Part shown: one piece after another, positions 26,980 to 36,459 of the stretch | How the letters are laid out: each line of letters starts with the position of its first letter | Position numbering within the stretch: position 1 is the stretch's first letter | Assembly (NCBI GenBank): GCA_900466575.1 | Contig: UBMP01000004.1 | Location: 1-64,000 of the forward strand | Origin: Hyphomicrobiales bacterium | GTDB taxonomy: Bacteria > Pseudomonadota > Alphaproteobacteria > Rhizobiales > Rhizobiaceae | DNA: 64,000 bases | Direction: 5' to 3' | Notes under the pieces: generated by a model | The model's database searches: none | What the model saw: only the letters and a program-made list of their open reading frames with translations | Told to the model about the DNA's origin: nothing | Made by a program: the position numbers and the translations under genes

Positions 26980-28551
26980 TTGCGAGTTCTGCGTAACATG
27001 TCCGGAAAAATGTCGTCGCTGCCGTCAAGGCTGGCGAGCGCGTGGGCGCCGGGCCTGACGCTGGCAGACCCTGCCGCCGCCCGCCGTCTCGAGCGCATCG
27101 CCGCCTTCGGTCTCTACGGCATGATGGTGGCACCTGCCGCCCTGTGCCTCGTCGCCAGCCCTGCCGTTGCGCTTCCCGTCGGCGTCGGTGGCGTTGCGGC
27201 CGTGGCACTGGCCGCTGCCGGCTGGCTGGCCCATGTCACGCGCGAGCAGTCCGCCGCAGCCGAGCCGGTCGCCGAAGACGCCGTCGCCCGCCATGCCGAG
27301 GACCCGCTTCTCGACCTTCTGCCCGGTCTCGTCACCGTTCATAATGAGCGCGCGCTCGTCACCCGCGTGCGCGGCCGCGACCGCGACCTGCTGATGCGGG
27401 AGTTGCGCGGTCTCGACGCCAAGGGTTTCCTCGACCAGATTCACGTCTCCGACCGCATCCTCTTCCTGCAGGCCGTCGATGCCATGCGTCAGGGCGGACG
27501 GGGCACCACGATCGACCTGCGCTTCGAGACGAGGGGTGCCGAGGACGACGCCCGCAGCCAGTTCGTGCACCGCCGCCTGATGCTGAGCGCCATCGAAAGC
27601 CGCAACGGCGAGTTCGCCGGCTTCCTCTCCCAGATGCTCGACTGTGCCGAAGACGATGCGATGAACCGCGCGCTTTCGGCCAAGGCCGATGAGGCGAATT
27701 CCGCCAACGAGGCGAAGACACGCTTCCTGGCCGCCGTCAGCCACGAACTGCGCACGCCGCTCAACGCCATTCTCGGCTTTTCCGACATCCTGGCCGGCGA
27801 ATATTTCGGCAAGCTCGAAAACGATCGCCAGCGCGAATATGTCAGCCTCATCAACCAGTCTGGCAATCATCTGCTCGCCGTGGTCAACACCATGCTCGAC
27901 ATGAGCAAGATAGAGGCCGGCCGCTACGAACTCGCCTGCGAAGATTTCGCCGCTTCCGCCGTGGTCTCCGCCTGCGAGCAGATGCTGGCGCTGCAGGCGA
28001 AGAACAAGGGCGTGACCCTGACCACGCGCGTCGCCCGCAATGCCGGCGACCTCGTCGCCGACCGCCGTGCCGTGCAGCAGGTGCTGATCAACCTCGTCGG
28101 CAACGCGCTGAAATTCACCGATGCCGGCGGCGTCGTTTCGCTGGATGTCGAGCGCAAGGGCGGCGACCTCGTGTTCACGGTCAGCGATACCGGTATCGGT
28201 ATACCGGAAGACAAGATCGCGCTGCTCGGCCGCCCCTTCATGCAGGTACAGAACGACTACGCGCGCAAATATGAAGGCACCGGCCTCGGCCTCTCGCTGG
28301 TCAAGGGCCTGGTCGAACTGCATGGCGGCCACGTCTCCATCACCAGCCGGCTGGGCGAGGGGACCGTCGTCTCCGTTTCCCTGCCTGAAGCCGGCCCTCC
28401 GGCCGGTTCCGAACCAGCTTCGACGGAGACCAGTCAGGTCGTCGCCATCGAAACCAGAAGCGAATTTCCGCCGCGCCTTCCGGCTGCAGCGAAAAGCATG
28501 AATGACAAGAAGGAAAATGCTCATGACCACGCGAAAGCGCAGACCGCCTAA
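26980..28551 (+). CDS. Membrane sensor histidine kinase
   Basis: A 523-residue kinase. A basic N-terminus is followed by two membrane helices (about residues 40-92, LYGMMVAPAALCLVA and VGVGGVAAVALAAAGWLA), a PAS-like region (about 105-225) and a HisKA/HATPase module: H-box AVSHELRTPLNAILGFSDIL, N-box INLVGNALKF, and G-boxes DTGIGIP and GTGLGLSLVKGLVELHGG. The start is TTG at 26980 or ATG at 26998; neither has a strong ribosome binding site. The hydrophilic C-terminal extension runs into the next gene with a 29-base overlap. No response regulator is adjacent, so it is an orphan kinase. Confidence 0.9.
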   Translation: MRVLRNMSGKMSSLPSRLASAWAPGLTLADPAAARRLERIAAFGLYGMMVAPAALCLVASPAVALPVGVGGVAAVALAAAGWLAHVTREQSAAAEPVAEDAVARHAEDPLLDLLPGLVTVHNERALVTRVRGRDRDLLMRELRGLDAKGFLDQIHVSDRILFLQAVDAMRQGGRGTTIDLRFETRGAEDDARSQFVHRRLMLSAIESRNGEFAGFLSQMLDCAEDDAMNRALSAKADEANSANEAKTRFLAAVSHELRTPLNAILGFSDILAGEYFGKLENDRQREYVSLINQSGNHLLAVVNTMLDMSKIEAGRYELACEDFAASAVVSACEQMLALQAKNKGVTLTTRVARNAGDLVADRRAVQQVLINLVGNALKFTDAGGVVSLDVERKGGDLVFTVSDTGIGIPEDKIALLGRPFMQVQNDYARKYEGTGLGLSLVKGLVELHGGHVSITSRLGEGTVVSVSLPEAGPPAGSEPASTETSQVVAIETRSEFPPRLPAAAKSMNDKKENAHDHAKAQTA

Positions 28552-29719
28552 GAGGCAGGCCGGGCGCGTCTCGCGGTTGATTGCGGGCGGCGCGGCGATG
28601 ATCGGTGCAGCTGCCATGCGCAATCCGGTTGCGACTGGCGGGACGGCGGCCTTTGCCATCGTCTTCTCTTTCGTGGCCGCCAACGCGCTCTGGTATCAGC
28701 CGAGCTCGCACCCGCATCCCTGGCTCGACACCCGTGACGCCTTCCGCGACTATGCCTCCAAGGCCATGCATCCGGGCGGCGACACCACGACGACCTATCG
28801 CGTCGAGCGCGACGCAGCCGCTCCCGCAGGTGCCTCCGCCGGAACGACCGCCGCGCCGAAGCCTGTTGACGGTGTCGTGGTGCATGACGATCAGGCCCCC
28901 GCCGCCGCGAATGCCGCAGCCGACGATCTCGTCGCTCAGGTCCAGGCAAACCTGACCCGTCGCGGCCTCTATGAAGGCCCGGTCGATGGCGTGATGGGCG
29001 CCAAGACCGAAGCCGCCATCATGTTCTACCAGGAAACCCGCGGCCTGCCGCAGACGGGCGTCGCCGATGCCGCCGTCCTCGACCTCCTGAAAAAGGACAA
29101 TGCCGAGTTCAACGTCGTGCCGCCGGACCGGCCCGCTGACGTCACCGGCGCCATCGCCGCCAAGGCTCCGCAGAAACCTGTCGAGAAGCCGGCGCCGAAA
29201 GCCGCCGATCCGGTCGCCGCGCTGATCTCCAAGGCCCCGCGCGCTGCGGCGCCTGTCGCGCCGGCCGTAAAGCCGCAGACGGAGACGGCCAGGACCGCGC
29301 GCCCGGCGACTGCCGCGCCCATTCCCCCGGCTCCCATCCCGAATGGAGCGGCAAAGGCCGCCCCCAGGCCCGCACAGAAATCTGCGGACAAACCGGCGCA
29401 GAAACCCGCGGAAAAGGCCGCGCACGACAAGCTCGCCGCGCAGAAGACCGTGGCGACGGCCCCGCGACCTGCCGCCATCCCGGTCAAGGCAGAAGCTCCC
29501 GCCAAGCCCGGCGCTGCGGCTGCGGCACCGTCGAACCTGACGATGGCGATCCAGAAGGGCCTGTCGAACCTCGCCTATCGCGACGTCACCGTGGACGGTG
29601 TACCCGGCGAGCAGACCAAGGAAGCCATCCGCCACTTCGAGAAGCACTATCGTCTGCCCGTCACCGGCGAGCCGAACGAAGCAGTGCTTGAAAAGCTGAA
29701 GAAGATCGGCGCGCTCTGA
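28523..29719 (+). CDS. Membrane-anchored peptidoglycan-binding protein with two PG-binding domains
   Basis: A 398-residue protein. After a very basic N-terminus a hydrophobic helix (GGTAAFAIVFSFVAANALW, about residues 40-58) anchors it. PG-binding domain 1 is at about 135-185 (VQANLTRRGLYEGPVDGVMG); domain 2 at about 340-398 (GLSNLAYRDVTVDGVPGEQT). Between them is a long Ala/Pro/Lys-rich linker that could cross the periplasm. ATG at 28523 has an AAGGA site with 8-base spacing and lies inside the end of the kinase gene, so the two are co-expressed. Its function with the kinase is unknown. Confidence 0.85.
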   Translation: MTTRKRRPPKRQAGRVSRLIAGGAAMIGAAAMRNPVATGGTAAFAIVFSFVAANALWYQPSSHPHPWLDTRDAFRDYASKAMHPGGDTTTTYRVERDAAAPAGASAGTTAAPKPVDGVVVHDDQAPAAANAAADDLVAQVQANLTRRGLYEGPVDGVMGAKTEAAIMFYQETRGLPQTGVADAAVLDLLKKDNAEFNVVPPDRPADVTGAIAAKAPQKPVEKPAPKAADPVAALISKAPRAAAPVAPAVKPQTETARTARPATAAPIPPAPIPNGAAKAAPRPAQKSADKPAQKPAEKAAHDKLAAQKTVATAPRPAAIPVKAEAPAKPGAAAAAPSNLTMAIQKGLSNLAYRDVTVDGVPGEQTKEAIRHFEKHYRLPVTGEPNEAVLEKLKKIGAL

Positions 29720-29819
29720 AGGCCATAACGCCTGGAGCGCGGCGCGCGGCTTGCCTTTCATCAATCCTGAACGGAAAAGCCTGAACTTAAGTCTACATTC
29801 ACTGCCACCGGCGGTCGAT

Positions 29820-29835
29820 TTAGAGATTTCTTAAC
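29820..29835 (+). promoter_or_regulatory. CtrA-like box upstream of the chemotaxis receptor
   Basis: TTAG-N7-TTAAC is one mismatch from the CtrA motif TTAA-N7-TTAAC and lies 44 bases before the receptor start. CtrA commonly controls motility and chemotaxis genes in alphaproteobacteria. Confidence 0.45.
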
Positions 29836-29879
29836 TTCGTTCGTTCACCCTTTCTTGACCATGCATAGAGGGGGATGAA

Positions 29880-31334
29880 ATGAATACGGCGGCCCATCGC
29901 GTGCCTGCAGAACCGGTCGAGGAAGAGCCCGCGCGCAACGCGCCGCCCGCGCCGGACGCGCTGCGCGAGGTGATCGTTCGCCTGTCTCAGGATGCTTCGC
30001 GGCTCGGGATCGATCTCGTCGACATTGCCGGGGCAATACAGACGGTTGCCGCCTCTTCCTCGAAACATTCGCAGGTCTTCAGGCAGCTGACCGGCACGGC
30101 GCATGAGATCGCCGACGCCAATCGCAGTATCGCGGACGCGCTGCGCGGCACCGACCAGATGGCCGGTCGCGCCCGCGATGCGCTGAAACAGTCTGCCGAG
30201 GACCTGAACCGCTCCTCCGCCGGGATCGACGTCATGGTCGAGGTCAGCGCCGGCATCACCGGCGAAATCTCCCAGTTCGCTGTCTCGCTGAACGAGGTGG
30301 ACAAGTTCGCCGGCGAGATCGGCTCGATTGCCCGCCAGACCAATCTTCTGGCGCTCAATGCCGCGATCGAGGCCGCTCGCGCCGGCGAGGCCGGCAAGGG
30401 TTTTGCGGTGGTCGCGGCCGAAATCCGGGCGCTGTCGCTGCAGACCTCGACCGTCACCGCCACGATCCAGAAGACACTGTCCGATATCCGCAACCGTATC
30501 CTGAGGCTCGGCGAGGCCGGTGAAGGCGCTGCCCGCTCGGCCGGCGACATCAAGGAGATCACGGTAGCCATGGATGCCTCCTTCAAGCTGATGGAGGACG
30601 TCTTCACACGCATTCTCGACAATTCGCAGCAGCTGTCCGGCACGACCGCCGGCGTCGAGACGCGTTGCTCCGGTTTCGTCGGCAAGCTCGAATCCGCCCT
30701 GGATGAGATGATCGAGTCCAACAAGCATCTCCAGGGAGCGGCCGAGCGGGTCGATTCCCTGGTCGACATGTCCGAGCGCATCATTCAGGTCGCCGCCAGC
30801 GCCGGTATCGAGACGCCGGATCACCGTCTGATCATCAAGGTGCAGGACGTGGCTGCCGCCGTCTCCGAGGCTTTTGAGCAAGCCGTGGCGGCCGGCCGTA
30901 TCTCGATGTCCGATCTTTTCGATCGTAACTACCGGGAAATCCCAGGCACGAATCCGAAACAGTTCTCCACCCGCTATATCGACTTTGTCGACCGCGTGCT
31001 GACGCCGATCCAGGAGGGCGTCGTCAACAGCGACCCCTCGCTCGCCTTCTGCGCCTGCGTCGACCAAAACGGTTACCTGCCGACGCATAACCTGAAGTTC
31101 TCGCAAGCCCAGCGGCCCGGCGAGGTGGAATGGAACACCGCCAACAGCCGCAATCGCCGCATTTTCAACGACCGCACCGGCCTCGGCGCCGGCCGCAATA
31201 CCCAGCCGTTCCTCGTCCAGACCTACCGTCGCGACATGGGCGGTGGCAACTTCATCATCATGAAGGACATCTCCGCTCCGATCATCGTCAACGGGCGACA
31301 CTGGGGTGGGGTGCGGCTCGCGGCGAAGGTGTGA
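29880..31334 (+). CDS. Soluble methyl-accepting chemotaxis protein
   Basis: A 484-residue receptor without transmembrane helices. The signalling domain (about residues 45-310) has the hairpin tip [33 protein letters not shown]. The C-terminal about 160 residues ([19 protein letters not shown] to [13 protein letters not shown]) form a globular domain found at the end of alphaproteobacterial receptors. It includes [15 protein letters not shown] and [21 protein letters not shown], a likely PAS-like sensor. No CheR-binding pentapeptide ends the protein. It probably senses an intracellular signal. No che genes are adjacent. Confidence 0.92.
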   Translation: MNTAAHRVPAEPVEEEPARNAPPAPDALREVIVRLSQDASRLGIDLVDIAGAIQTVAASSSKHSQVFRQLTGTAHEIADANRSIADALRGTDQMAGRARDALKQSAEDLNRSSAGIDVMVEVSAGITGEISQFAVSLNEVDKFAGEIGSIARQTNLLALNAAIEAARAGEAGKGFAVVAAEIRALSLQTSTVTATIQKTLSDIRNRILRLGEAGEGAARSAGDIKEITVAMDASFKLMEDVFTRILDNSQQLSGTTAGVETRCSGFVGKLESALDEMIESNKHLQGAAERVDSLVDMSERIIQVAASAGIETPDHRLIIKVQDVAAAVSEAFEQAVAAGRISMSDLFDRNYREIPGTNPKQFSTRYIDFVDRVLTPIQEGVVNSDPSLAFCACVDQNGYLPTHNLKFSQAQRPGEVEWNTANSRNRRIFNDRTGLGAGRNTQPFLVQTYRRDMGGGNFIIMKDISAPIIVNGRHWGGVRLAAKV

Positions 31335-31337
31335 CCT

Positions 31338-32303
31338 TCAGATATCCCGTCCCATGAACTCCTCCGGATCAGCCGGCTTCCGGCTGCTCATCAGCCTTTG
31401 CAGCGCCTTGACCGGCCGTCCGTCGATCGCTGCAAGGCCGATGGCGATCAGCGCGAGGCCGCCAAAATGTCGCGGCATCAGCCGTTCGCTGAGGAAAAGC
31501 GCGCCGAGCAGGATCGCGCTGACCGGGATCAGGAAGGTCACCAGGGCGATATTCGTAGCGCCGGCTGAAGAGAGAATGCGGAAATAGAGAATATAGGCGA
31601 GCGCGGTCGAAAGCAGCGCGATACCGGCCACGGAGAGCCACACATCGGACGTCGGGAAGGCGAGCGTCCAGGGCATGTCGATGAACGCGGTGATCGGCAG
31701 GAGCAGGATGGCGGCCGCCGTCACCTGTCCCGTGGCCGTTGCCAGCGGTGTCACGCCCATCGCCTTGAAACGGCGGCCGAAAATCCCGGCGAGCGAGTAG
31801 GAAATGGCGGCCCCCAGCACCGCGCATTGTGCGAAGAGGTTGACCGTCGCGCCCGTCAGTGCGGCCGGCCCGATCATCAGCACGACGCCGGCAAAGCCTG
31901 CCAGCACCCCGAGGACACGGTTTGCCGACATCTTCTCGTCGGCGGTCAAAAGATGTGCGGCGATGACTGCAAAGAGAGGCGTCGTCGCGTTGAGGATCGA
32001 GGCAACGCCGCTGGCAATATGCGTCTGGCCCCACACGATGAGGGTGAACGGCACGACATTGTTGAGGAGCCCCATGCCGAAAAAGGCGGCCCAGATGCGC
32101 CGGTCGAGCGGCAGCGGCGTGCCGCGCAGGATGAGGATGGCGTTAAGGGTCAGGGCCGCGAGCGTCACCCGCAGGAAGACCAGCGTCAGCGGCGGCAGCG
32201 CCTTGACCGCCACGCCGTTGAAGAAGAAGGACCCGCCCCACAGCAGCGACAGGGCGATCAGCATCGCCCACTCCGCCGGTCCCATCGTTCTGCGCACGGT
32301 CAT
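31338..32303 (-). CDS. EamA/DMT-family transporter
   Basis: A 321-residue membrane protein with about ten helices and the duplicated EamA repeat: LLWGGSFFFNGVAVKALPPL begins the first and AVLGAAISYSLAGIFGRR the second. It probably exports a small metabolite. It overlaps no gene, is divergent from the LysR regulator at 32451 (147 bases apart), and is therefore the likely target of that regulator. Confidence 0.9.
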   Translation of the reverse strand: MTVRRTMGPAEWAMLIALSLLWGGSFFFNGVAVKALPPLTLVFLRVTLAALTLNAILILRGTPLPLDRRIWAAFFGMGLLNNVVPFTLIVWGQTHIASGVASILNATTPLFAVIAAHLLTADEKMSANRVLGVLAGFAGVVLMIGPAALTGATVNLFAQCAVLGAAISYSLAGIFGRRFKAMGVTPLATATGQVTAAAILLLPITAFIDMPWTLAFPTSDVWLSVAGIALLSTALAYILYFRILSSAGATNIALVTFLIPVSAILLGALFLSERLMPRHFGGLALIAIGLAAIDGRPVKALQRLMSSRKPADPEEFMGRDI

Positions 32304-32450
32304 GACTGTTCCTCTGCTCCGTTTTCTTCAGCTAAAGCCATCCCGGCTTGCCGGCTGTCTCGCGAACCATTATTTCTTCGGGAAGTTCGCCGATCCACCC
32401 GTTTCTTGCAAACGAGACTTTTTCTGTTGATAATTGAGTTCTGCTAAATC

Positions 32451-33338
32451 ATGAACCACGCGCTCCCGCCCCTTGTCAGCCTGCGCGCCTTCGAGGCTTC
32501 CGCGCGGCATATGAGCATGAGTCTGGCGGCGGAAGAGCTTTGCGTGACCCCGGGTGCGGTCAGCCTTCAGATCAAGGAACTGGAGTCCGCGCTGGGGCTC
32601 CGGCTCTTCATCCGCAAGCCCCGCGCGCTCGAATTGACACCGGAAGGCCAGACCTATTTTGCCAGCCTCAGGGTTGCTTTTCGGATGTTGCGCGAGGCGA
32701 CCGAGGCGCTTCGGAAAACCGCGCGCGCCGAAGTCATCACGTTGAGCTGCACCTCGACCGTTGCCGTGCAATGGCTCGTGCCGAAGCTCGCGCGCTTCGA
32801 GGCGGAGCATCCGGACCTCGACATGCGCATCAGCATCTCGCATCGTCTGGTCGATTTCGGCCGCGATGCGGTTGATCTGGCCATCCGCCACGGTCTCGGC
32901 CGCTATGACGGGCTCGTGGCCGAGCGTCTGCTGGATGACGAGCTGACGCCGGTGGCGGCTCCGGCCGTGGCAGCCGGCCTTCGCTCTCTCGAGGCGCTGG
33001 CGGGGTGCACGCTCCTGCATGACGAAACCCGTGACGACTGGCGGCTTTGGCTGGCAGCGGTGGGCGCTGAGCGCGTCGAAGCGGGCGGCGGCCCGATCTT
33101 CACGGCCAGCAACGGCGCCATCGATGCGGCCAAGGCCGGTCTCGGCGTGGCGCTCGTGCGTCGGTCGCTGGTGGCGCGCGAGCTGGAGGAGGGCACGCTG
33201 GTCGCGCCGTTTCCGCAAGGCGTTTCCAATGCGCTCGCCTATTTCCTCGTCTATCCGCCCCAGGTACTGGCGCGGCCGGAGGTGGAAGCGCTTCGTCGAT
33301 TTCTGCTGCGTGCCGCCGGCCGGCCGCTCACGGGTTGA
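32451..33338 (+). CDS. LysR-family transcriptional regulator
   Basis: A 295-residue regulator with N-terminal winged helix (SLRAFEASARHMSMSLAAEELCVTPGAVSLQIKELE) and a C-terminal effector-binding domain. The sequence is GcvA-like (RYDGLVAERLLDDELTPVAAP). Divergence from the EamA exporter suggests that it controls that gene. Its last codons overlap the end of the convergent copCD gene by 11 bases. Effector unknown. Confidence 0.93.
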   Translation: MNHALPPLVSLRAFEASARHMSMSLAAEELCVTPGAVSLQIKELESALGLRLFIRKPRALELTPEGQTYFASLRVAFRMLREATEALRKTARAEVITLSCTSTVAVQWLVPKLARFEAEHPDLDMRISISHRLVDFGRDAVDLAIRHGLGRYDGLVAERLLDDELTPVAAPAVAAGLRSLEALAGCTLLHDETRDDWRLWLAAVGAERVEAGGGPIFTASNGAIDAAKAGLGVALVRRSLVARELEEGTLVAPFPQGVSNALAYFLVYPPQVLARPEVEALRRFLLRAAGRPLTG

Positions 33339-35124
33339 TCGTCACATCGCCTTCCGGCGCGGTCATCTCGAAATCCGAGACCAGGATTTCTATGCGGAGA
33401 TGCCAGCGACCGGGGAGCGGCAGCCGCAATCCCTCGACGACATAGTCGCCGTCGCCATTCATCTCCGCCTTGCGCCGGATCGGTTCGATGCCGGCCTGCG
33501 GATTGGATAGGACGACGGAAAGCTCTTTCACCGAGAGCTCGCCCGCGCCATGGGCCATAGGCGTGACGGTTACGGTGACCGGCCCGGGCGAGGCGGGGAA
33601 GAGACTGACTTCCGCCATCGCCTTGTCCGACATCAGCTCGACCGCCACCGCCTGCCGCGCCGCCAGCTGCAGGGCCCGGGGTGGCACGGTGAAGCGCCAG
33701 TTGGCAACCGTCGCCAGAATGGCGATCACGAGGAGGATTTCGAAGAGGATGGAAAGCCGGAGCGCTTTGGACCCTGTCACGGGTCCGGCCGCAGATGTAC
33801 TGTTGACAGCCGGCGTCGTCAGAAACGCCCGGTTGACGGCCGCGGCGGCAAAGAGCGCCACCAGCAATCCGAGTTTCACGAGCAGAACGACCCCATAGTC
33901 CGTCTCCCAGAGCGCCTCGACCTTGCGCACCTGCACGACGGCGAGCGCGACCCCGGAGATGAGCAGCAGGGCGACGACGGGCAGAATGCTTCCCGAAAAC
34001 CGCTTGAGCATCCTGGCGCCTGTTTCACCGCCGCGCTTGAGCGCAAGCATCAGCGGAAACAGCGCGCCCACCCAGACCGCCACGCAGATCGCATGGGCAA
34101 AGACGGCGCTACGCATCAGCCATGGCGGCTCTGCGGCGCTCGCATGTCCGCTGGCTGCCACCGCAAGGCCGCTGATGATCAGCGCCAGCAGGGACATGGC
34201 AGCGCCCCAGCGGCCACGCATCGGGAGTGAGGCGAGCGCGAACAGCATTGCAAGCGCCGCGAGCGCCAGCGTCACCGCATAGGTCGCCGTCAGCCCCTGT
34301 CTCCAGGGCGCGGCACTGGCGAGAGCCGAGGGCGAGACGGCGAGCATGTCGAGCCCTTGCAGGCCGACGCCTGATGCAGCCGCCACGATCCCCAGCCCGA
34401 GCAGCGCCCGGATCGCAACCTGACCGTCGCGGGCCTGGCGGCCGAACCAGCGAAGCGCAAAGACGCCGCCGACGCCAGGGAAGAGCCCGAGATAAAGCAG
34501 GAACCGCTGCGTGAGGATCAGAAGCCGGCTCGCCTGCGGCGTCGCATCTGCCGTGACTGGAACCGCGCCTGCGCTCGGCGCCCCGATGGAAAAGCTCACC
34601 GTCCCGCCGACGGGATGCCCGTCCTCGGACATGACGCGATAGCTGAGCGCATAGCTGCCGTTCCTCAACTCCGTGGGCGGAGTGATGGCAAGCACGGAGC
34701 CGTCGGCCTTGACTGATTCGATGAGGCTCACGGAGCCGTCCGGCTGCGCCAGCTTGATGGCGATCGGCGCGACGGGTTCATTGAACGTGAGGCTCAACGA
34801 GGCAGGGCCGGTTGCCACCACCCCGCCGTCCGTGGGGTCGGAGGAGACGAGTTGGGCGTGGGCGAGCGCAAGGCCGGGCAGAAAGAGGAGCGCAAGGAGT
34901 GCCCAAATCGTCTGAAGGAGACTGCGGGAGATGTCTGCAAGACCTCTCCCCAACCCTCCCCGCAAGGGGAAGGGAGAGAGCACGCAGCCCGCCCACCATC
35001 CTGCGCGAACGCCTGTGGGGAAGGAAAGGCCGTCCCCCATCCGTCTCCCCCGTTGCGGGGGAGATGGCGGCAGCCAGAGATGGACTTGACTGGACATGCC
35101 CATGGCGGGGGACGGCTTTGCCAT
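33328..35124 (-). CDS. copCD: CopC-CopD fusion copper resistance/uptake protein
   Basis: A 598-residue protein as read. From about residue 88 it has a CopC domain (signal-like WALLALLFLPGLALAHAQLVSS, whose mature N-terminal His is the Cu(II) ligand), then a CopD membrane domain with about eight helices (GLFPGVGGVFALRWFG, HAICVAVWVGALFPLML), and a C-terminal YtkA-like domain (AVELMSDKAMAEVSLFPASPG, LPGRWHLRIEILV). The first about 70 codons, after ATG 35124 which sits two bases past the ycnI stop, are repeat DNA read in frame. The real start may be 35124 or a later codon in the repeat. Confidence 0.85.
   Translation of the reverse strand: MAKPSPAMGMSSQVHLWLPPSPPQRGRRMGDGLSFPTGVRAGWWAGCVLSPFPLRGGLGRGLADISRSLLQTIWALLALLFLPGLALAHAQLVSSDPTDGGVVATGPASLSLTFNEPVAPIAIKLAQPDGSVSLIESVKADGSVLAITPPTELRNGSYALSYRVMSEDGHPVGGTVSFSIGAPSAGAVPVTADATPQASRLLILTQRFLLYLGLFPGVGGVFALRWFGRQARDGQVAIRALLGLGIVAAASGVGLQGLDMLAVSPSALASAAPWRQGLTATYAVTLALAALAMLFALASLPMRGRWGAAMSLLALIISGLAVAASGHASAAEPPWLMRSAVFAHAICVAVWVGALFPLMLALKRGGETGARMLKRFSGSILPVVALLLISGVALAVVQVRKVEALWETDYGVVLLVKLGLLVALFAAAAVNRAFLTTPAVNSTSAAGPVTGSKALRLSILFEILLVIAILATVANWRFTVPPRALQLAARQAVAVELMSDKAMAEVSLFPASPGPVTVTVTPMAHGAGELSVKELSVVLSNPQAGIEPIRRKAEMNGDGDYVVEGLRLPLPGRWHLRIEILVSDFEMTAPEGDVTINP
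34941..35083 (-). repeat. Composite palindromic repeat, copy 3, inside the copCD reading frame
   Basis: Modules in reverse orientation: module A at 35031-35083 and module B at 34941-34983. Together they encode in frame the extra N-terminal residues of CopCD ([16 protein letters not shown] and SPFPLRGGLGRG). The order A-spacer-B is as in the other copies. Confidence 0.85.
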
Positions 35125-35126
35125 GC

Positions 35127-35648
35127 TTACTTCTTCTCGATCAGCTTGACGCCCGGCGCCGGCGATTCCGGTTCCGCTTTCCCCTCGACCGGGATCTCGA
35201 TCCAGCGGGTCGTCGAGCCGTCGACGCAGGACTGCACGACCGGGAAGTAGAGCATGGAGCCCGCCTTCAGGCTGGCGTCGAGATAGGTCGACACGGTGAA
35301 TTCCTCATATTCGTCGTCGGGCAGGTTGCCGCCCTTCCACTCGATTTCCTTGACGCCTTCAGACACCTCGTGGCCATAGGGCTTGTAGGTGGCGGCATAT
35401 TTGCCCTTTACCTTATCGAGCGTCCAGCCGGCCTTCGGCATCGGCTTGGCATTGACGACGCCTTCCGGGATCTGCACGCGGATGGAGTTGGTTGCCTGGC
35501 CCTTGCAGCCATGGGGCACGCGCAGAACCAGCTTGAAGCCGGTGCCGACGGCGGCTTCCTTGCTCTCGATCGTGACATGAGCGAAGGCCGGGGCAGCAAG
35601 GCCGCAGGCAAGCGCAAGAGCGAGGGTGGATGTCAGAAATTTGGACAT
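35127..35648 (-). CDS. ycnI: YcnI/DUF1775 copper-binding protein
   Basis: A 173-residue exported protein with signal peptide SKFLTSTLALALACGLAAPAFA; maturation exposes the family N-terminal histidine (HVTIESKEA) that coordinates copper together with a conserved tryptophan. VPHGCKGQATNSIRVQIPEGV and LPDDEYEEFTVST are family signatures. ATG at 35648 has an AAGGAA ribosome binding site. It is upstream of copCD in one transcript and probably acts with it in periplasmic copper handling. Confidence 0.93.
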   Translation of the reverse strand: MSKFLTSTLALALACGLAAPAFAHVTIESKEAAVGTGFKLVLRVPHGCKGQATNSIRVQIPEGVVNAKPMPKAGWTLDKVKGKYAATYKPYGHEVSEGVKEIEWKGGNLPDDEYEEFTVSTYLDASLKAGSMLYFPVVQSCVDGSTTRWIEIPVEGKAEPESPAPGVKLIEKK

Positions 35649-35814
35649 GGATGTTCCTTGCATGGTTCAAACGACGGCTGGCCCGCGCGCAAGCTTTGGC
35701 GCATCGATCTCGGCATCTGGCCGTCAGAATGGATTGATAACGTTCGGATTTTTGCTTTCCGCAGGCCCGGCCGTGACGCGCGAAAGCGCTTGGGCAAGAC
35801 CGCGGAATTCGCCG

Positions 35815-36207
35815 TCAGGCAAGGAAGGCCGGCGGCGGGGCGCGGGGCAGGGCGCGCGATGTCTCGGCAACGTCCGGCTTCGGAATATCCCGGCAATGCG
35901 CGCAACGTTGGCGCGGAAACTCGACCGCGCCGGCATTCAATGTCGGCGGCTCGGGGATCAGGATCGCTGCGGCAAGCCGGCAGGCATCGCAGCCATAGGC
36001 GCCCATGCCGCCCTTTGCCCCGGACATGTCCTCGTCGCTAGTGACGGTGACGCAGATCACCGGCAGCGTGCCATCCGGCAGCGTATAGGCGGCATATTCG
36101 ATGGACGCGGGCACGGCGTCCGCCATCACAGGCTTATGCGCGAAGCCGATCATCGTCAGGGCGACGATGATCATCATCCGCACGATAATGTTCAGCCTCT
36201 GCGGCAT
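35815..36207 (-). CDS. Small secreted protein with LPDG-x-LP-x-x-CVTV motif
   Basis: A 130-residue protein with an N-terminal membrane or signal helix (VRMMIIVALTMIGFAHKPVMA). AAYTLPDGTLPVICVTV is shared with the protein at 23243. Five further cysteines in GCDACRLAA and QRCAHCR form two CxxC-type pairs, typical of metal binding. It is upstream of ycnI-copCD (166 bases), suggesting a copper-related periplasmic role. Its family was not identified. Confidence 0.75.
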   Translation of the reverse strand: MPQRLNIIVRMMIIVALTMIGFAHKPVMADAVPASIEYAAYTLPDGTLPVICVTVTSDEDMSGAKGGMGAYGCDACRLAAAILIPEPPTLNAGAVEFPRQRCAHCRDIPKPDVAETSRALPRAPPPAFLA

Positions 36208-36459
36208 GAAACCTGTCCCGTCCAATCAGCGCCCAAAATACCCGTCACGAGCATGCGGGCGTTTTGCATCAGGAATGGCTTGCGATCTTTGACGTGGCGC
36301 AAATCCGGCGCAGCTTTCCCCGCCGGACATGTCCTGTCCCCAGGCAAAGGGCTAACGCGAGAATTGCTTCTGGTCAATTGTGGCGGCAACGGACGGATTG
36401 CCGCACTTGCCTCGCGCCCCATTCTCCGCCATCACTCGGCGCAACGATCGGAACCGCCC

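Noticed and set aside
27025-31301. Long minus-strand frames opposite the kinase, peptidoglycan-binding and chemotaxis genes
   Set aside because: Antisense shadows of recognised genes; composition is that of high-GC complementary frames.
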